The translations under genes and the position numbers were made by a program. From Pisolithus tinctorius (taxonomy: Eukaryota; Basidiomycota; Agaricomycetes; Boletales; Pisolithaceae), in the NCBI GenBank assembly GCA_024663395.1, contig JANFAH010000022.1, positions 372,001 through 436,000 of the forward strand: DNA of 64,000 nt, in the 5' to 3' direction. The notes below the pieces were generated by a model, which was not told the DNA's origin, made no database searches, and was given only the letters and a program-made list of their open reading frames with translations. This document shows positions 1 through 10,750 of this stretch, one piece after another; position 1 is the first letter of the stretch, and each line of letters begins with the position of its first letter.

Positions 1-1490
1 TGCACAGCAATGGTGACTCCTGAAACTGTTGAAATGGAATGGCTTCCTGGGATGTGAGAAGGCTCCTAAGCAAGGTGACCTGGGGTTATTTTGTGCGACA
101 TGTCTGCAGCCTGGGATCAATGTCGACCTGACAGAAGATCTGGATCAGTAAGTGGTGGGATTAGGCTTGTCTCCATTGTTAACCTTCTGAAGTTGGAGAT
201 ATACCCACATGTTGGTGATGGATGGAAACTTCAAAGCTGAACATATGCACAACAGGTGCCCAGCAGATCAGGTGTGGTTGATGGATGGCCACAGATACAT
301 GGTGACAGATCCAGAGTATCAGGCATACTTGAAGGACATGCCCCATGTCACAGAGGTACAATTGTCAGACCACTGTTGCCATTCAATTACCCATGCTCTT
401 GCTAGAAATCTGCATGCAACAATCATAAGGCAATCAATCAGGCCAATGCCCAATGGGGCTGACTTCACTCTATGGGAATTGGCACAATGGCTTGCACTCT
501 GTTGTCAACTTCCAAAAGGGCAAAAGGTAGGATATCATATCAATCATGCACCTCCCACTCATGGAAGTTCAGGCAGTTAAACATGGATTACTCATTGGTG
601 AATGCATTGAGTTACAACATGGCAGGACTCAACCATGTGCTATGTTTCCATGACATCAATTGCTCATACATGACCAATCTATGCACACAGGTTGGAAATA
701 GCACCTTCATTGACATCCCAAATTCAATGCAGATTATGCCAGGAATTGGAATCTGGCATGTGCACAGTCACAAACAGGAATGCTATGCCCACCATGCACC
801 CTTATTCATGCAGGGTGCTGGATGGGTAGATGGCAAAATCATCAAGACCTTGTGGTCATTACTGAACATTGCATCCACTTTTGCCCAGGGTATGAGTTTG
901 CCACACTGCCAGGAGCTGTTGGATTTTCAAATGAGTGATTGCAACTTCATGAAGATGATTCACATAGGTATGAGCTTCTATGCATGCACTGTGCTCCCTG
1001 ACCATTCATGTTTAGTCAAAAGTCTGATATGGAAATTGACAACCATGAAGGTGGCAGCAGACATGGCAAAAAGGGCATTCAAGACATTGAATGAAGCAGT
1101 GTCTGTGAAACAATGTGAGACATGGAGCTACCAAGAGCAAGTGGCCTTCAGAGACCAAATGGTTGATGCCTCTGCCATGGATATCTTTGAAGTGCAAATG
1201 AAGAAGGGTGAGTGGCACATCTGCTCCTCCTTTTGCAACAACTCTTAACTTTTCATTAGCCCCAACAGTCCATGCCATCAAACTGGAGTTATTGAACAAT
1301 ATCCCACTGAGTGGAGTGCACTGCAGCATGGGTAGTTGGCTTGCTTGTGGTCTCAGACTGGAAGAAGCAGCAATCACATTGTGCATCAATCATCGCAATG
1401 TCAGTGCAAAACAAATCCAACACCAAAGACAAATGATGTGTGAGTGGTGGTTTGCCTCCACAGAACCTGGAGTGCAGAAAACCTAAGAGG
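1..1490 (+). pseudogene. KDZ-family (Kyakuja/Dileera/Zisupton) transposase, decayed, 5' end outside window
   Basis: Conserved KDZ transposase blocks appear in order but in different frames. A motif like GDLGLFC-x-TC-x-QPGIN lies near 80-130, MDGNFKAEHMH with a following WLMDG near 215-295, NMDYSL near 580, FHDINCSYMTNL near 645, and an H-x-H-x2-EC block leading to GAGWVDGKIIKTLW near 755-855. The C-terminal GLRLEEA block is near 1350. In the family these form the catalytic core and Cys/His cluster that cut transposon ends in the nucleus. The copy has several frameshifts and stops and very few CG dinucleotides, so it is dead and old. No TIR was found; the left part lies outside the window. Confidence 0.75.
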
Positions 1491-2432
1491 GGGAAACCTT
1501 GATGGCAGGTGCTCCTAATGCAAGTCATTGATGAGTTATGCAGGAGTAGACAAGCAAGTGATGACTGGATGGGGGATGCTGAACAGAGTGAAGGTGCTCA
1601 GCCAAAAGGACATCTAGAATGATGGACTTTGATAAAAACATGCTCCTGGTGCAAATCATTGATGAGTTATGCAGGAGTGAGGAATGACTAAGCAAAAGGT
1701 TGCTGACTAAGCATGGAGTGGACTGCAGGTGATGAAGGATGGCAGATAGACTCTTCTGAATGAGCCTCAACTACCAAGTATACAAATGATGACAGATAGA
1801 CCCCTTCATGGAGCCTCAACTGTTGACAGTGAGTTATGCTGAGTAGCACTGACTGACTGCTGAGTGAATGGCTTCTGGTTCACTTGGGGGTAGCTAAGTA
1901 CATGGGGTTTATATACTGTGGGGGGAGCACAGCTTGTGAAAAACAAGGCACAAACACTTGGTAAGTAATGAGTAAGGACTGAGTAATCAAGATGAGTAAG
2001 TGAGAAACAGAAAGTAAGCAAGCATAGAAGAATTGGTAAGTATTGGAAATAAACAAGTCAAGGACAGTCAAAATATCACAGTATGAGTCAAATGGAGTCA
2101 GAAACTGAGTAAGCACACTGGATCAGATTAGGGGGTGGTGATGCAATTCAGATCTTGGTGGAGACATCACTGGACCAACAGATTGGATAACAGATAGACA
2201 GTGTTTCCAGATGGGGAAGTATTAATTCCAGAAAAGGATGGCATGAATCAGGTGTCAAAAGGCTAGGGCATTGGGGGTCTGTGGAGTAATGGGAGCATAG
2301 GTGATTGTGTCCCCCACCCATTCATCCTCTCAGTGAAGTCAATAAATACTTCATGAACAGGGCTCTGATGGAGGAGAGGGAGAAGGGGGGACATCTTCTG
2401 CTGGGTCTTGCAGTAAAAGGGCAAGATGCACA
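1491..2432. other. Non-coding debris downstream of the KDZ copy
   Basis: No gene is supported. Degenerate direct repeats are visible: a segment containing CATTGATGAGTTATGCAGGAG occurs near 1525 and again near 1660, and a GATAGACyyyTTC...GAGCCTCAACT motif recurs near 1745 and 1795. CG dinucleotides are nearly absent. This may be the 3' end of the KDZ element or an unrelated old insertion. Confidence 0.4.
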
Positions 2433-3228
2433 TCATACTCATCATGAATGTGATCAGGGAGGCTGGAGGACAGTAGATTATACTGCAACTGTCACAATGT
2501 GGGGAGAATGATGGACAAGATTGGAACAAAGACAGTGCAGGGAGCAGGGAGGAATGATCCATATGCTTCATCAAGTGGGGAGACTGAAACAACCACATAA
2601 GACCTTTGTAAGCAAGTGACAGACCTGAGGTAACCAAAGAATGTCCTTCTGGAAGTCATACTGACAAGGAGAATACACTGACCAAGCTGCATGGGATGGG
2701 ATGGGGCTGACAATGAGGGAACAAACCAGGGGGCTTCAGGATGGAAGCTGGTGGGAACACCTGGCAGATATATGTAGCCATTGTCTCTGGCAAATGAGAC
2801 AAGCAAGATGATCAATGAAGAGGTGGCCATATCTGATGGACTTAGCAAAATGAGCATCTGATGGTTGGAGTGCTGTAGAAATGTGTAGGGTGTGAGGATC
2901 CTCTCCAAACTTGGAAGGCAGGATGGTGTGGCTGAGCACTTTAGGTGAGTGTGAGAACAGAGTTGATATCTTTGGAAATGGTGGAGATATGACAAAAACT
3001 GGAATGCCATACACAGGCACTAAAAACCTTTAATGCATGCTTAACTCACTTCCTCTTTTCTCTTTAGCACTGATGACTTGTTCTTGTGCAAAGGATGACT
3101 GCTCATGTCCAGAAGTCTTTCTACACATGAGGGCTTTAGTCTTCATATGCATGTCATGGCACACAACTCGTTGACAAGTTAGGCAGAGTCAGCTGTAACC
3201 ATGTCCACAACACCTTTGGTGTGTGACA
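2433..3228. repeat. 796-base direct repeat R1, copy 1
   Basis: This segment recurs at 4861-5656 in the same orientation, with the same length and only scattered substitutions. Both copies begin TCATACTCATCATGAATG and end at GGTGTGTGACA. The content is not recognised: a 172-codon frame on the minus strand is open in both copies but resembles no known protein and is probably chance. Copy 1 runs straight into Copia reverse transcriptase coding sequence, while copy 2 runs into unrelated DNA. Confidence 0.85.
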
Positions 3229-4556
3229 GCATCAACTACAATGAAACCTATGCTCCTGTTGCAAGACTTGCATCACTTCACACCATACTTGCAATTGCCA
3301 CATGCAATGACTGGGACATTGACACCTTTGATTTTCACTCAGCATTTCTAAATGGCAAACTTGGAGATGGTGAAGACATCTACATGGAGCTTCCTGAGGG
3401 CTACACTGTAGGGCAAATTTTTTCCTGTCCAGTTGGGAAGTTAAATGTCACATTATACAGCTCGAAACAAGGTGCACTTCGATGGTACCAGAAGCTGTGT
3501 GCTACCCTTGCAGATCTTGGGCTTACCAGGGCACATGCAGACTGGGGAGTGTTCTACAGTCACATAGGATTGGAAATTCTCATCCTTGCCAGCCACATTG
3601 ATGACTGCACCATAACAGGCAGCTCCCCACCACTAATTCACTCATTCAAAGAGGAAATCTGCACTTGTTTCAAAATCTCCCACCTAGGGCCCATCAGTTG
3701 GCTACTTGGAATGAAGGTCACACAGAATAGAGAAGCCCACACCATATCATTATCCCAGCAGTCATACATCAAGGCCATCCTAATGAAATACAACCTCACT
3801 GACTGCAAGCCAGCTGCAATTCTGATGGACCCTGGCATAAAACTCTCCTGTGGAGAAATTCCACAGCCAGCTGAAGAAGCTGCATGCATGAAAAACATAC
3901 CCTACTGTGCTGCTGTTGGCTCCCTCATGCACCTTGCTGTTGGAACATGCCCTGACATTGCATTTGCTGTCTCCACAGTTGTGCAGTTCAACAACACACC
4001 CAACATGACTCACTGGGAGGCCATAAAATGAATCTACAGGTACATTGCAGGCACAAAAGTGCTTGCTTTGACATTCATAAATACAGAATGAGGCCTTGAG
4101 GGCTATACCAATGCAGATGGAGCTTTGCAGGAGCATCAACATGCTATCAGTGGATATGCATATCTACTGCATGGAGGAGCTGTTAGTTGGGCTTCGCAGA
4201 AACAAGAACTTGTAACACTCTTGACTGCTGAAGCAGAGTATGCTGCAACAACTCATGCAGCCAAGGAGGGCCTGTGGCTCTGATGACTCATTGGGGAAGT
4301 TTTCTGACCACTCAAACATCCTATCCCACTGTATTCCAACAGCCAATCTGCCATCACACTCACCAAGTATGGCAGTTACCATGTTCGCACCAAGCACATC
4401 AATATATGATACGATTTCATTTGTTTTGCTGTGGAAAACCATTCCTATCATTTAATTTATTGTCCTACTGATGACATGGTTGCCACTACCCTTACCAAAC
4501 CCTTACCAAGCATCAGGGTGAAACACTTCGCATCTGCACTCAGACTTCATTCCAAT
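3201..4556 (+). pseudogene. Ty1/Copia retrotransposon pol fragment: reverse transcriptase and RNase H
   Basis: The frame opens with the Copia RT signature YNETYAPVARLASLHTILAIA, followed by DWDIDTFDFHSAFLNGKL, YGSKQ-type (here YSSKQGALRWYQKL), a catalytic-site variant HIDDC (from the usual HVDD), and LGPISWLLGMKV. The linker PYCAAVGSLMHLAVGTCPDIAFAVS leads into RNase H with GYTNADGA, SWASQKQELVTLLTAEAEY and HVRTKHINI, ending KHFASALRLHSN. Gag, protease and integrase are missing, so the element is truncated at its 5' side. TGA stops from about 4029 onward break the RNase H part. CG depletion suggests long residence under methylation. Confidence 0.9.
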
Positions 4557-4566
4557 TGAGGGGGAG

Positions 4567-4860
4567 TGTCGAGAATGCAATCCAGAATTATGGTAGCATC
4601 TCAGAGTTTCACCCAGAGGGCTTGGAATTTCTCCCTGACCCTCAGAATTAAATTCCAATGTCACTATGCTTACTAATTATGGTACTATAAATTTTCTGCA
4701 CCACTCTTTTCCACCTCAGTGATTACTTCATACACTAAGGTGAGCATACTTATACTTACATTTGTTTACTTGGTACTGACATAGTGTAGATACTCATACC
4801 TTTGTTAGGTACCAATACATTGATTACTTCATACACTGAGATACTCATACCTTCATTATG
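4567..4860 (+). repeat. Copia 3' LTR (partial or full) with polypurine tract
   Basis: Immediately after the RNase H stop, the purine run TTGAGGGGGAG (4556-4566) is a typical plus-strand primer for Copia elements. It is followed by TGTCGAGAATGC, a normal LTR start with TG. A TATAAA-like motif lies near 4687. The right LTR border is unclear because R1 copy 2 begins at 4861. No 5' LTR is present in the window. Confidence 0.6.
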
Positions 4861-5656
4861 TCATACTCATCATGAATGCAATCAGGGAGGCTGGAGAACA
4901 GTAGATTATACTGCAGCTGTCACAATGTGGGGAGAATGATGGATGAGATCAGAATAAAGATGGTGCAGGGAGCAGGAAGGAAGGATCCATATGCTTCATC
5001 AAGTGGGGAGACTGAAATGACCACATAAGACCTTTGTAACTGAGTGACAGACCTGAGGTGACCAAAGAATGTCCTTCTGGAAGTCATACTGATGAGGAGA
5101 ACATGCTGACCAAGCAGCATGGGATGGGATGGGGCTGACAATGATGGAATGAACCAGGGGGCTTCAGGATGGAAGCTGGTGGGAACACCTGGCAGATATA
5201 CATAGCCATTGTCTCTGGCAAATGAGACAAGTGAGATGATTGATGAAGAGGCAGCCATATCTGACAGACTTAGCAAAATGAGCATCTGATGGTTGGAGTG
5301 CTGTAGAAATGTGTAGGGTGCAAGGATCCTCTCCAAATTTGGAAGGCAGGATGGCGTGGCTGAGCACTTTAAGTGAGTGTGAGAATGGAGTCGATATCTT
5401 TGGAAATGGTGGAGATATGATGAAAACTGGAATGCCATACATGGGTGCTAAAAATTTTAATGCACACTTAACTTGCTTCCTCTTTTTTCTTTAGCACTGA
5501 TGACTCATTCTTGTGTGAAGGATGACTGCTCATGTCCAGCAGTCTTTCTACACATGAGGGCTTTAGTCTTCATATGCATGGCATGAGTGCACAACTCGTC
5601 AATGAGTTAGGCAGAGTCAGCTGTAACCATGTCCACAACACCTTTGGTGTGTGACA
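4861..5656. repeat. 796-base direct repeat R1, copy 2
   Basis: Same length and orientation as 2433-3228. It starts directly after the Copia 3' LTR. Differences between copies are mostly C/T and G/A changes. The two copies therefore bracket the 5'-truncated Copia fragment; whether they arose by tandem duplication or by template switching during retrotransposition cannot be told from this window. Confidence 0.85.
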
Positions 5657-6235
5657 ATGTGCCAGTCACCTGGGGAGACATCCAGCAAGAGACATAGGCA
5701 CAAACAAGAAAAATCCCAACCCCCATGATGGGGATGTACTGTATCAGTGCCTGTGGTGAGTTGTACCATTTTGTGCAGGCCTTGAAGGCAACTGTTATGG
5801 AGATGTTGGGCTATATGCAGGAGAAACAGGACCTGGTAGGAATAAACCACTGCAACCTCACTAATATACAGAAGACACTTACACTGGGCAGGAGCTGTGA
5901 AAGAATCAGCAGTCAATACTGGCAGAACTGAGGTCAACATCATCAATAACTCACAGGCCAGAAAATAACTTGGAGAAGTTGGAATATTTGGGTGAGGAGG
6001 GTGACACTGGTGACATAGGTAAGTATTTTGGAGACAAGGGTGACATTTGTGCAGGAGCTGCAGAGCTGTGAGTGGTGTAACTACAGATATGACTGAGTTA
6101 AATTACTTACAAGCTGGGGGAAGGAGGCAATGAGAAAAGGAATGATCAGTAGAGTGAGTAGGAAAAAAATAAAAGGTCGCACTAGGTGAATCTGGCATGA
6201 AGTTAGTGACCTGTTCACTAACAGATAAACATGAC
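5657..6235. other. No supported gene
   Basis: CpG-poor sequence between repeat R1 and the RPB1 pseudogene. Open frames here are short and resemble nothing I recognise. A purine-rich stretch near 6140-6175 is the only compositional feature. Confidence 0.35.
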
Positions 6236-7816
6236 TTACATCTCAGGGACAAAGGATGGGCCAGTTGGTGAGTACTGCAGAGATGTGGGACTGAAGGAAG
6301 GCAGTTGTGGACTGTACTGCAGACTGGTTGGCAAATAACAGGGAGACATGAGATTGAGAGCAGGTGATGTCAGGAAGTATGTTGGTGATGTAGCCCCTTG
6401 GCTTCTGTCATAGAATGGGGATGTCACATGTACCAATGTACCAAATGGTGAGGTCATTCCACCATATGGAGATTGAGGGACATAAGGCAATGTAGGCGAG
6501 TATGCATTGGGAGAGCTCAGACTATACCCAGGGGGGCCAGTGGGTGACATGTCTCCTGCACCCAAAGGACTCTTCCCATATCCAAGGAACGAAAAGTTGG
6601 CAGGATCTTCTCTGCCATTGATGGCAAGGGGTGAGAGGGCTGCTGACTTGCCCTTGAAGTTACTCTCTGACCATGTGTGGGAGTTTGTGTCATATGGTGT
6701 CATCACTACTTGGCTTGGTGTCATACTGCAGTCCATGTGAGCAGTAAGAATATTTTGCACTGGCAGATGCTGATTGATGATGGCATCTTTAAGTATGTTG
6801 ATATCTGGTGTGACATCGAAGGCACCTGTACCCATGGGCACAAGCTGGCCAAACATAACCTTTTTCATGATACTGTGACAATCATTATTTTCACCAATGG
6901 CAGCAGCTTCCATCAGAATCTCCACCATTTCCTCAAACAAGCAATGCATCAGGGCATCAGTATCAGGATAGTTAATACCATGATGGGTGATTGCCATGAG
7001 CATTCTGCAATAGGTCAGGAGGTCACAGGGCAATGCCAGGTGGCAGTAATTGACATATGAACCATCAAATTTGAAGGCTCCTCACAGTTCCTTCATGACC
7101 ATTGCACACACAGCTTCAACCCTAAGTGTGGCAAAGCTCTCAATGCAGTTGTTTGAGTATGTGGGACTAAAGCTGACACCTGGAACACACATCACCACCT
7201 TCAAGTTGACACTGTCAGTCTCCAAAGCCCACTCCTTCCTCATCTTGATGCTCACCTCATCATTGGCATACATCTTGTCATGCTCCAACAAGAATACTCA
7301 GTGAACACCAGGTATGCTCCAGGTAGTGAAGAGATGCATCTCAAAGCTCTCAGTGATGTGGCTGGCAACATATGCCATAGTAATTAGTTTCTGACCAACC
7401 ATTCTAGCAAGCACCAATCAAAGGAGCCATGGTGACTGAAGGTGGAGCTTCAACTCAATTTCCTTGTCTGGGATGGTGAAGAAGGATTCAACAAACATGC
7501 AGTGGAGTCTTCTTCAATAATGGTGGACATAGGGTGGGGGTCATACCAGGTCTCAACTGCAGCAGTGATGGTCTGAAGCAATGCACAAGCAAGCTCTTGC
7601 TACATGTTCTTCACCAACACCCTGTCCTGTGTGATATCCCACTCCAAGTACACAGAAAGTGAGGGTGTTTTGATATTGGTGGGATACACTGGCATAGTGG
7701 AAGGTCTTAAGAGTCATCTGAGTAGCTGGTTCACCAATAGATTGTGTGGCAGGAGTTCCATACATCTCCCCAGGGTTCACAAGAGATTGGTTGAACTTCA
7801 CCTTAATCTTACACAA
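6236..7816 (-). pseudogene. RNA polymerase II largest subunit (RPB1), C-terminal fragment
   Basis: Reading the minus strand, conserved RPB1 blocks come in order: [27 protein letters not shown], then a [12 protein letters not shown] block, FVESFF-IPD, KLHLQSPWLL, the ETD-VNLK-VMC-PGV block, YVNYCHLAL, MAITHHGIN, GALM-like RCSFEE (here ALMHCLFEE), and FGQLVPMGTGAFDV. The end is a degenerate CTD with SPT, SPALNLMSP and SPTSLQYSPT heptads. Conserved pieces are missing, for example after TFHYA and before the PGVH block, and stops interrupt the frame. The real gene transcribes mRNA; this truncated copy cannot. No introns are seen in the conserved core, so a retrocopy is possible, but captured genomic sequence is also possible. 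Confidence 0.85.
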
Positions 7817-8572
7817 TGATCTCTGTAGTACATTGTGGAGTTTGCAATCATGGGGAATGGGGCAGGCACATCATGGGCAGTCCTCAGATATAGTAAGTGG
7901 GGAGGGCAAAAGAGATGAAATGAATGCTGGAGTAGGAAGATAGGGGGAAGTACATGACTGAGAAGACTGAGTACCAGCATTATACAGTAGCCAGAAAACC
8001 AGAGAGTGGGAAGATGAGGGGGTCCCCCCTTGGGCAAAAGCATGTATAGTGGGACCATGGAACGAATCATGTGCAGTGCAGAAAGTCGCAGAGAGTCAGC
8101 TGGGTACAGAAAGCAAGTAAGGAAAGGAAAGGAGATCATGGAGAGTACAACCATGCCCACAACGATCCAGGTGACAACAAAAAACAAAGAGACAGGGGGA
8201 ACACGAAGGCAGGGAGTCATAAAGTCAGATCTGGATACTGAATATCGACACAACACAAGCATATTTCATTTTTAACATAAGTTCAGTGGTGAGCATACCT
8301 AGCATGTATGAGGAAGTGGAGAGGAAGGAGCCTTGAGATCATCAGCATACAGCAGCAGAGAGTTCTGGTACATATGGCATGGTGTCACTCTGTGCACAGG
8401 TGTGGCAAATATCATATGGTGACAACTGTATATTGATGGGATGGAGCTCATCAATCTCGAGGAGTCTTGGAGGTCTGATGGTCCAACATCAGACATGAAA
8501 GGCAAGCCTGAGGCAATTTTGTAAGTGGGAGTTTTCAATTTCTAGCAGTGAAGATGGTGCATCAAGTACTTA
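7817..8572. other. Unidentified CpG-poor sequence left of the foldback element
   Basis: No gene recognised. Short minus-strand frames at 7798-8262 and 8299-8538 resemble nothing I know. The DNA here and at 10146-10750 would be contiguous without the foldback insertion, so both may be pieces of one unknown locus. Confidence 0.3.
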
Positions 8573-8789
8573 CAGTGAGGGACAAAAGTGTTGCAATGTT
8601 TGTGAGGTGTGACTTGTTGCTGATGTAGCTTTGGCTATTCTGCACAGATAATGATGATACCTATACCATTGGAAAGGGGTGACTCTAAGCTTTCCAGAGC
8701 ACTAAGGTTCAGTCCAAAAAAAGCAATACATGCCAAGATACACCCTATTCTTTCCAAAAAGTGCATTGCAACACTTTTGTCCCTGACTA
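8573..8789. repeat. Small TIR element (MITE-like) forming the outer end of each foldback arm
   Basis: The outer terminus AGGGACAAAAGTGTTGCAATG recurs inverted at about 8764-8786, defining a roughly 215-base unit with its own inverted ends. The mirror copy lies at about 9929-10145. The large foldback thus looks like two inverted MITEs bracketing further duplicated sequence. The inner end lacks a clear TA. Confidence 0.5.
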
Positions 8790-10145
8790 GTGAAATTGTG
8801 AAAAGTGACCTTTTGATAGGATTGAGGGCATGGAGGATGGGAAAAAATGATTACATAATAGACCACATGATCTTCCAGATGATTTGTCAGCATGTAAACA
8901 ATGACAAACATTGGACTTGTACCATTAATCCTCCCTCTTTTACCACAACTCATGAAATCATCTCTCCAGCTCACATGGTCATTTTCTCAAGGAATTCTTA
9001 TCAAATACTGGTGGCCACCACAGTTCCATCAGTATAACATGCTCTCAGAACCATCAGTCCCTTAAAAAACCTGCTGTCAGTCATTTCCTGGACTGTTTCC
9101 CCCCCCATGCCTGATGTGTTCTGGGACTAATCAGTACTTGGAAGGCGGAAAATGTTATGGAGGTCAATCTGGCACTTCAGAACATGATGTACAAACCAGT
9201 CCCCTCTCAACCAATGCATTTCTGCCACAGGAACACTGGTATGGAAGTTGGGGTGAGACAAAACCTCCTTGTGCTCTGAGCACCATAAGAGGGTTCACTA
9301 GATCTTGCTCTGATCAGAACTGTAGATGACTGGGGATGGATTATTTTGTCATATGTGACCAAAGGCAATATTCAGGGCCAGATGGAAGCACAGGATTCTT
9401 CTCCATGGCAGTTCAGTAGCATATCCTTCTGATGACACCCAGGGGTAAAGAGGATTTTGTCTTGCCCTAACCTCCATACCACTGTCCCTGTGGCAGAAAT
9501 GCATTGGTTGAGAGGGGACTGGTTTGTACATCATGTTCTGAAGTGCCAGATTGACCTCCATAACATTTTCAGCCTTCCAAGTACTGATTAGTCCCAGAAC
9601 ACATCAGGCATGGGGGGGGAAACAGTCCAGGAAATGACTGACAGCAGGTTTTTTAAGGGACTGATGGTTCTGAGAGCATGTTATACTGATGGAACTGTGG
9701 TGGCCACCAGTATTTGATAAGAATTCCTTGAGAAAATGACCATGTGAGCTGGAGAGATGATTTCATGAGTTGTGGTAAAAGAGGGAGGATTAATGGTACA
9801 AGTCCAATGTTTGTCATTGTTTACATGCTGACAAATCATCTGGAAGATCATGTGGTCTATTATGTAATCATTTTTTCCCATCCTCCATGCCCTCAATCCT
9901 ATCAAAAGGTCACTTTTCACAATTTCACTAGTCAGGGACAAAAGTGTTGCAATGCACTTTTTGGAAAGAATAGGGTGTATCTTGGCATGTATTGCTTTTT
10001 TTGGACTGAACCTTAGTGCTCTGGAAAGCTTAGAGTCACCCCTTTCCAATGGTATAGGTATCATCATTATCTGTGCAGAATAGCCAAAGCTACATCAGCA
10101 ACAAGTCACACCTCACAAACATTGCAACGCTTTTGTCCCTCACTG
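8573..10145. mobile_element. 1573-base foldback (palindromic) element, Tc1/mariner-like ends, TA duplication
   Basis: The outer ends are CAGTGAGGGACAAAAG at 8573 and its reverse complement ending at 10145, each flanked by TA (8571-8572 and 10146-10147). Arms of about 695 bases (8573-9267 and 9449-10145) are inverted copies that are nearly identical; a 128-codon frame is letter-for-letter the same in both. The roughly 180-base loop is not palindromic. The few arm differences I found are C/T differences at CG sites (for example near 8592 versus 10128, and near 9146 versus 9571). TA duplication and TIRs suggest mobilisation by a Tc1/mariner transposase supplied in trans. No transposase is encoded. 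Confidence 0.85.
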
Positions 10146-10750
10146 TATGAGGTGTTTTCCAATCATCTGAACCTGGAAACAGCTGTGTCAGAAGACAAAA
10201 ACCCTTGACACTGATGCAGCTTGAGAAAAATTTGACAGGGGAGGGGGAAACCATATGGACCTCGATGTTGGGCCAGGGGAGGATGGTAGTGCCACACCAG
10301 TGCATGTTGCATGAAGTGAAGGGTAAGACACAGTCCTTGTGCAGCAAAAGTGTTGGGTGGCATTGCATTGGTAGAAGATCTTGATAGGGGAGGAGGAACA
10401 TGGGTGCTGACAAGGCATGCTAAACACACTTAAAGTAATTCAATGTTATCACTTAGTGACATGTCCATGCTCAACCACAGAATCAATTGTATGCACAACA
10501 ATCTGTATAATACATGACTGTAGACTATTTTAAAGTAACATGGCAGTGTAATACTATGCTGGAGACCATGCACAACAAGCAAAATAGCACCTAAGAACAA
10601 CAGAGCAACTGCTATGAAAAGATCATAAGCATTGACATTATTGCTTGGTCTTTGAGACCTTTCTGGCATGGGTAGTATTACATGTGGTGTGCTTCAGGGT
10701 TCAGGCAGGTCAACAATTGTTTCATCCTTGGCAGCATGTGAGGATTCTCA
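10146..10750. other. Unidentified sequence right of the foldback element
   Basis: No supported gene. Minus-strand frames at 10090-10413 and 10430-10669 are short and unrecognised; one has a hydrophobic stretch (LLFLGAILLVV), which is weak evidence of anything. CpG-poor. Confidence 0.3.

Noticed and set aside
2492..3010. 172-codon minus-strand frames in both R1 copies
   Set aside because: They lie in a CpG- and stop-poor context, have low-complexity composition and no recognisable motif; conservation follows from DNA duplication.
8651..9037. A 128-codon frame found identically in both foldback arms
   Set aside because: Identity follows from the inverted duplication, the sequence resembles no protein, and shadow frames on the opposite strand are equally conserved.
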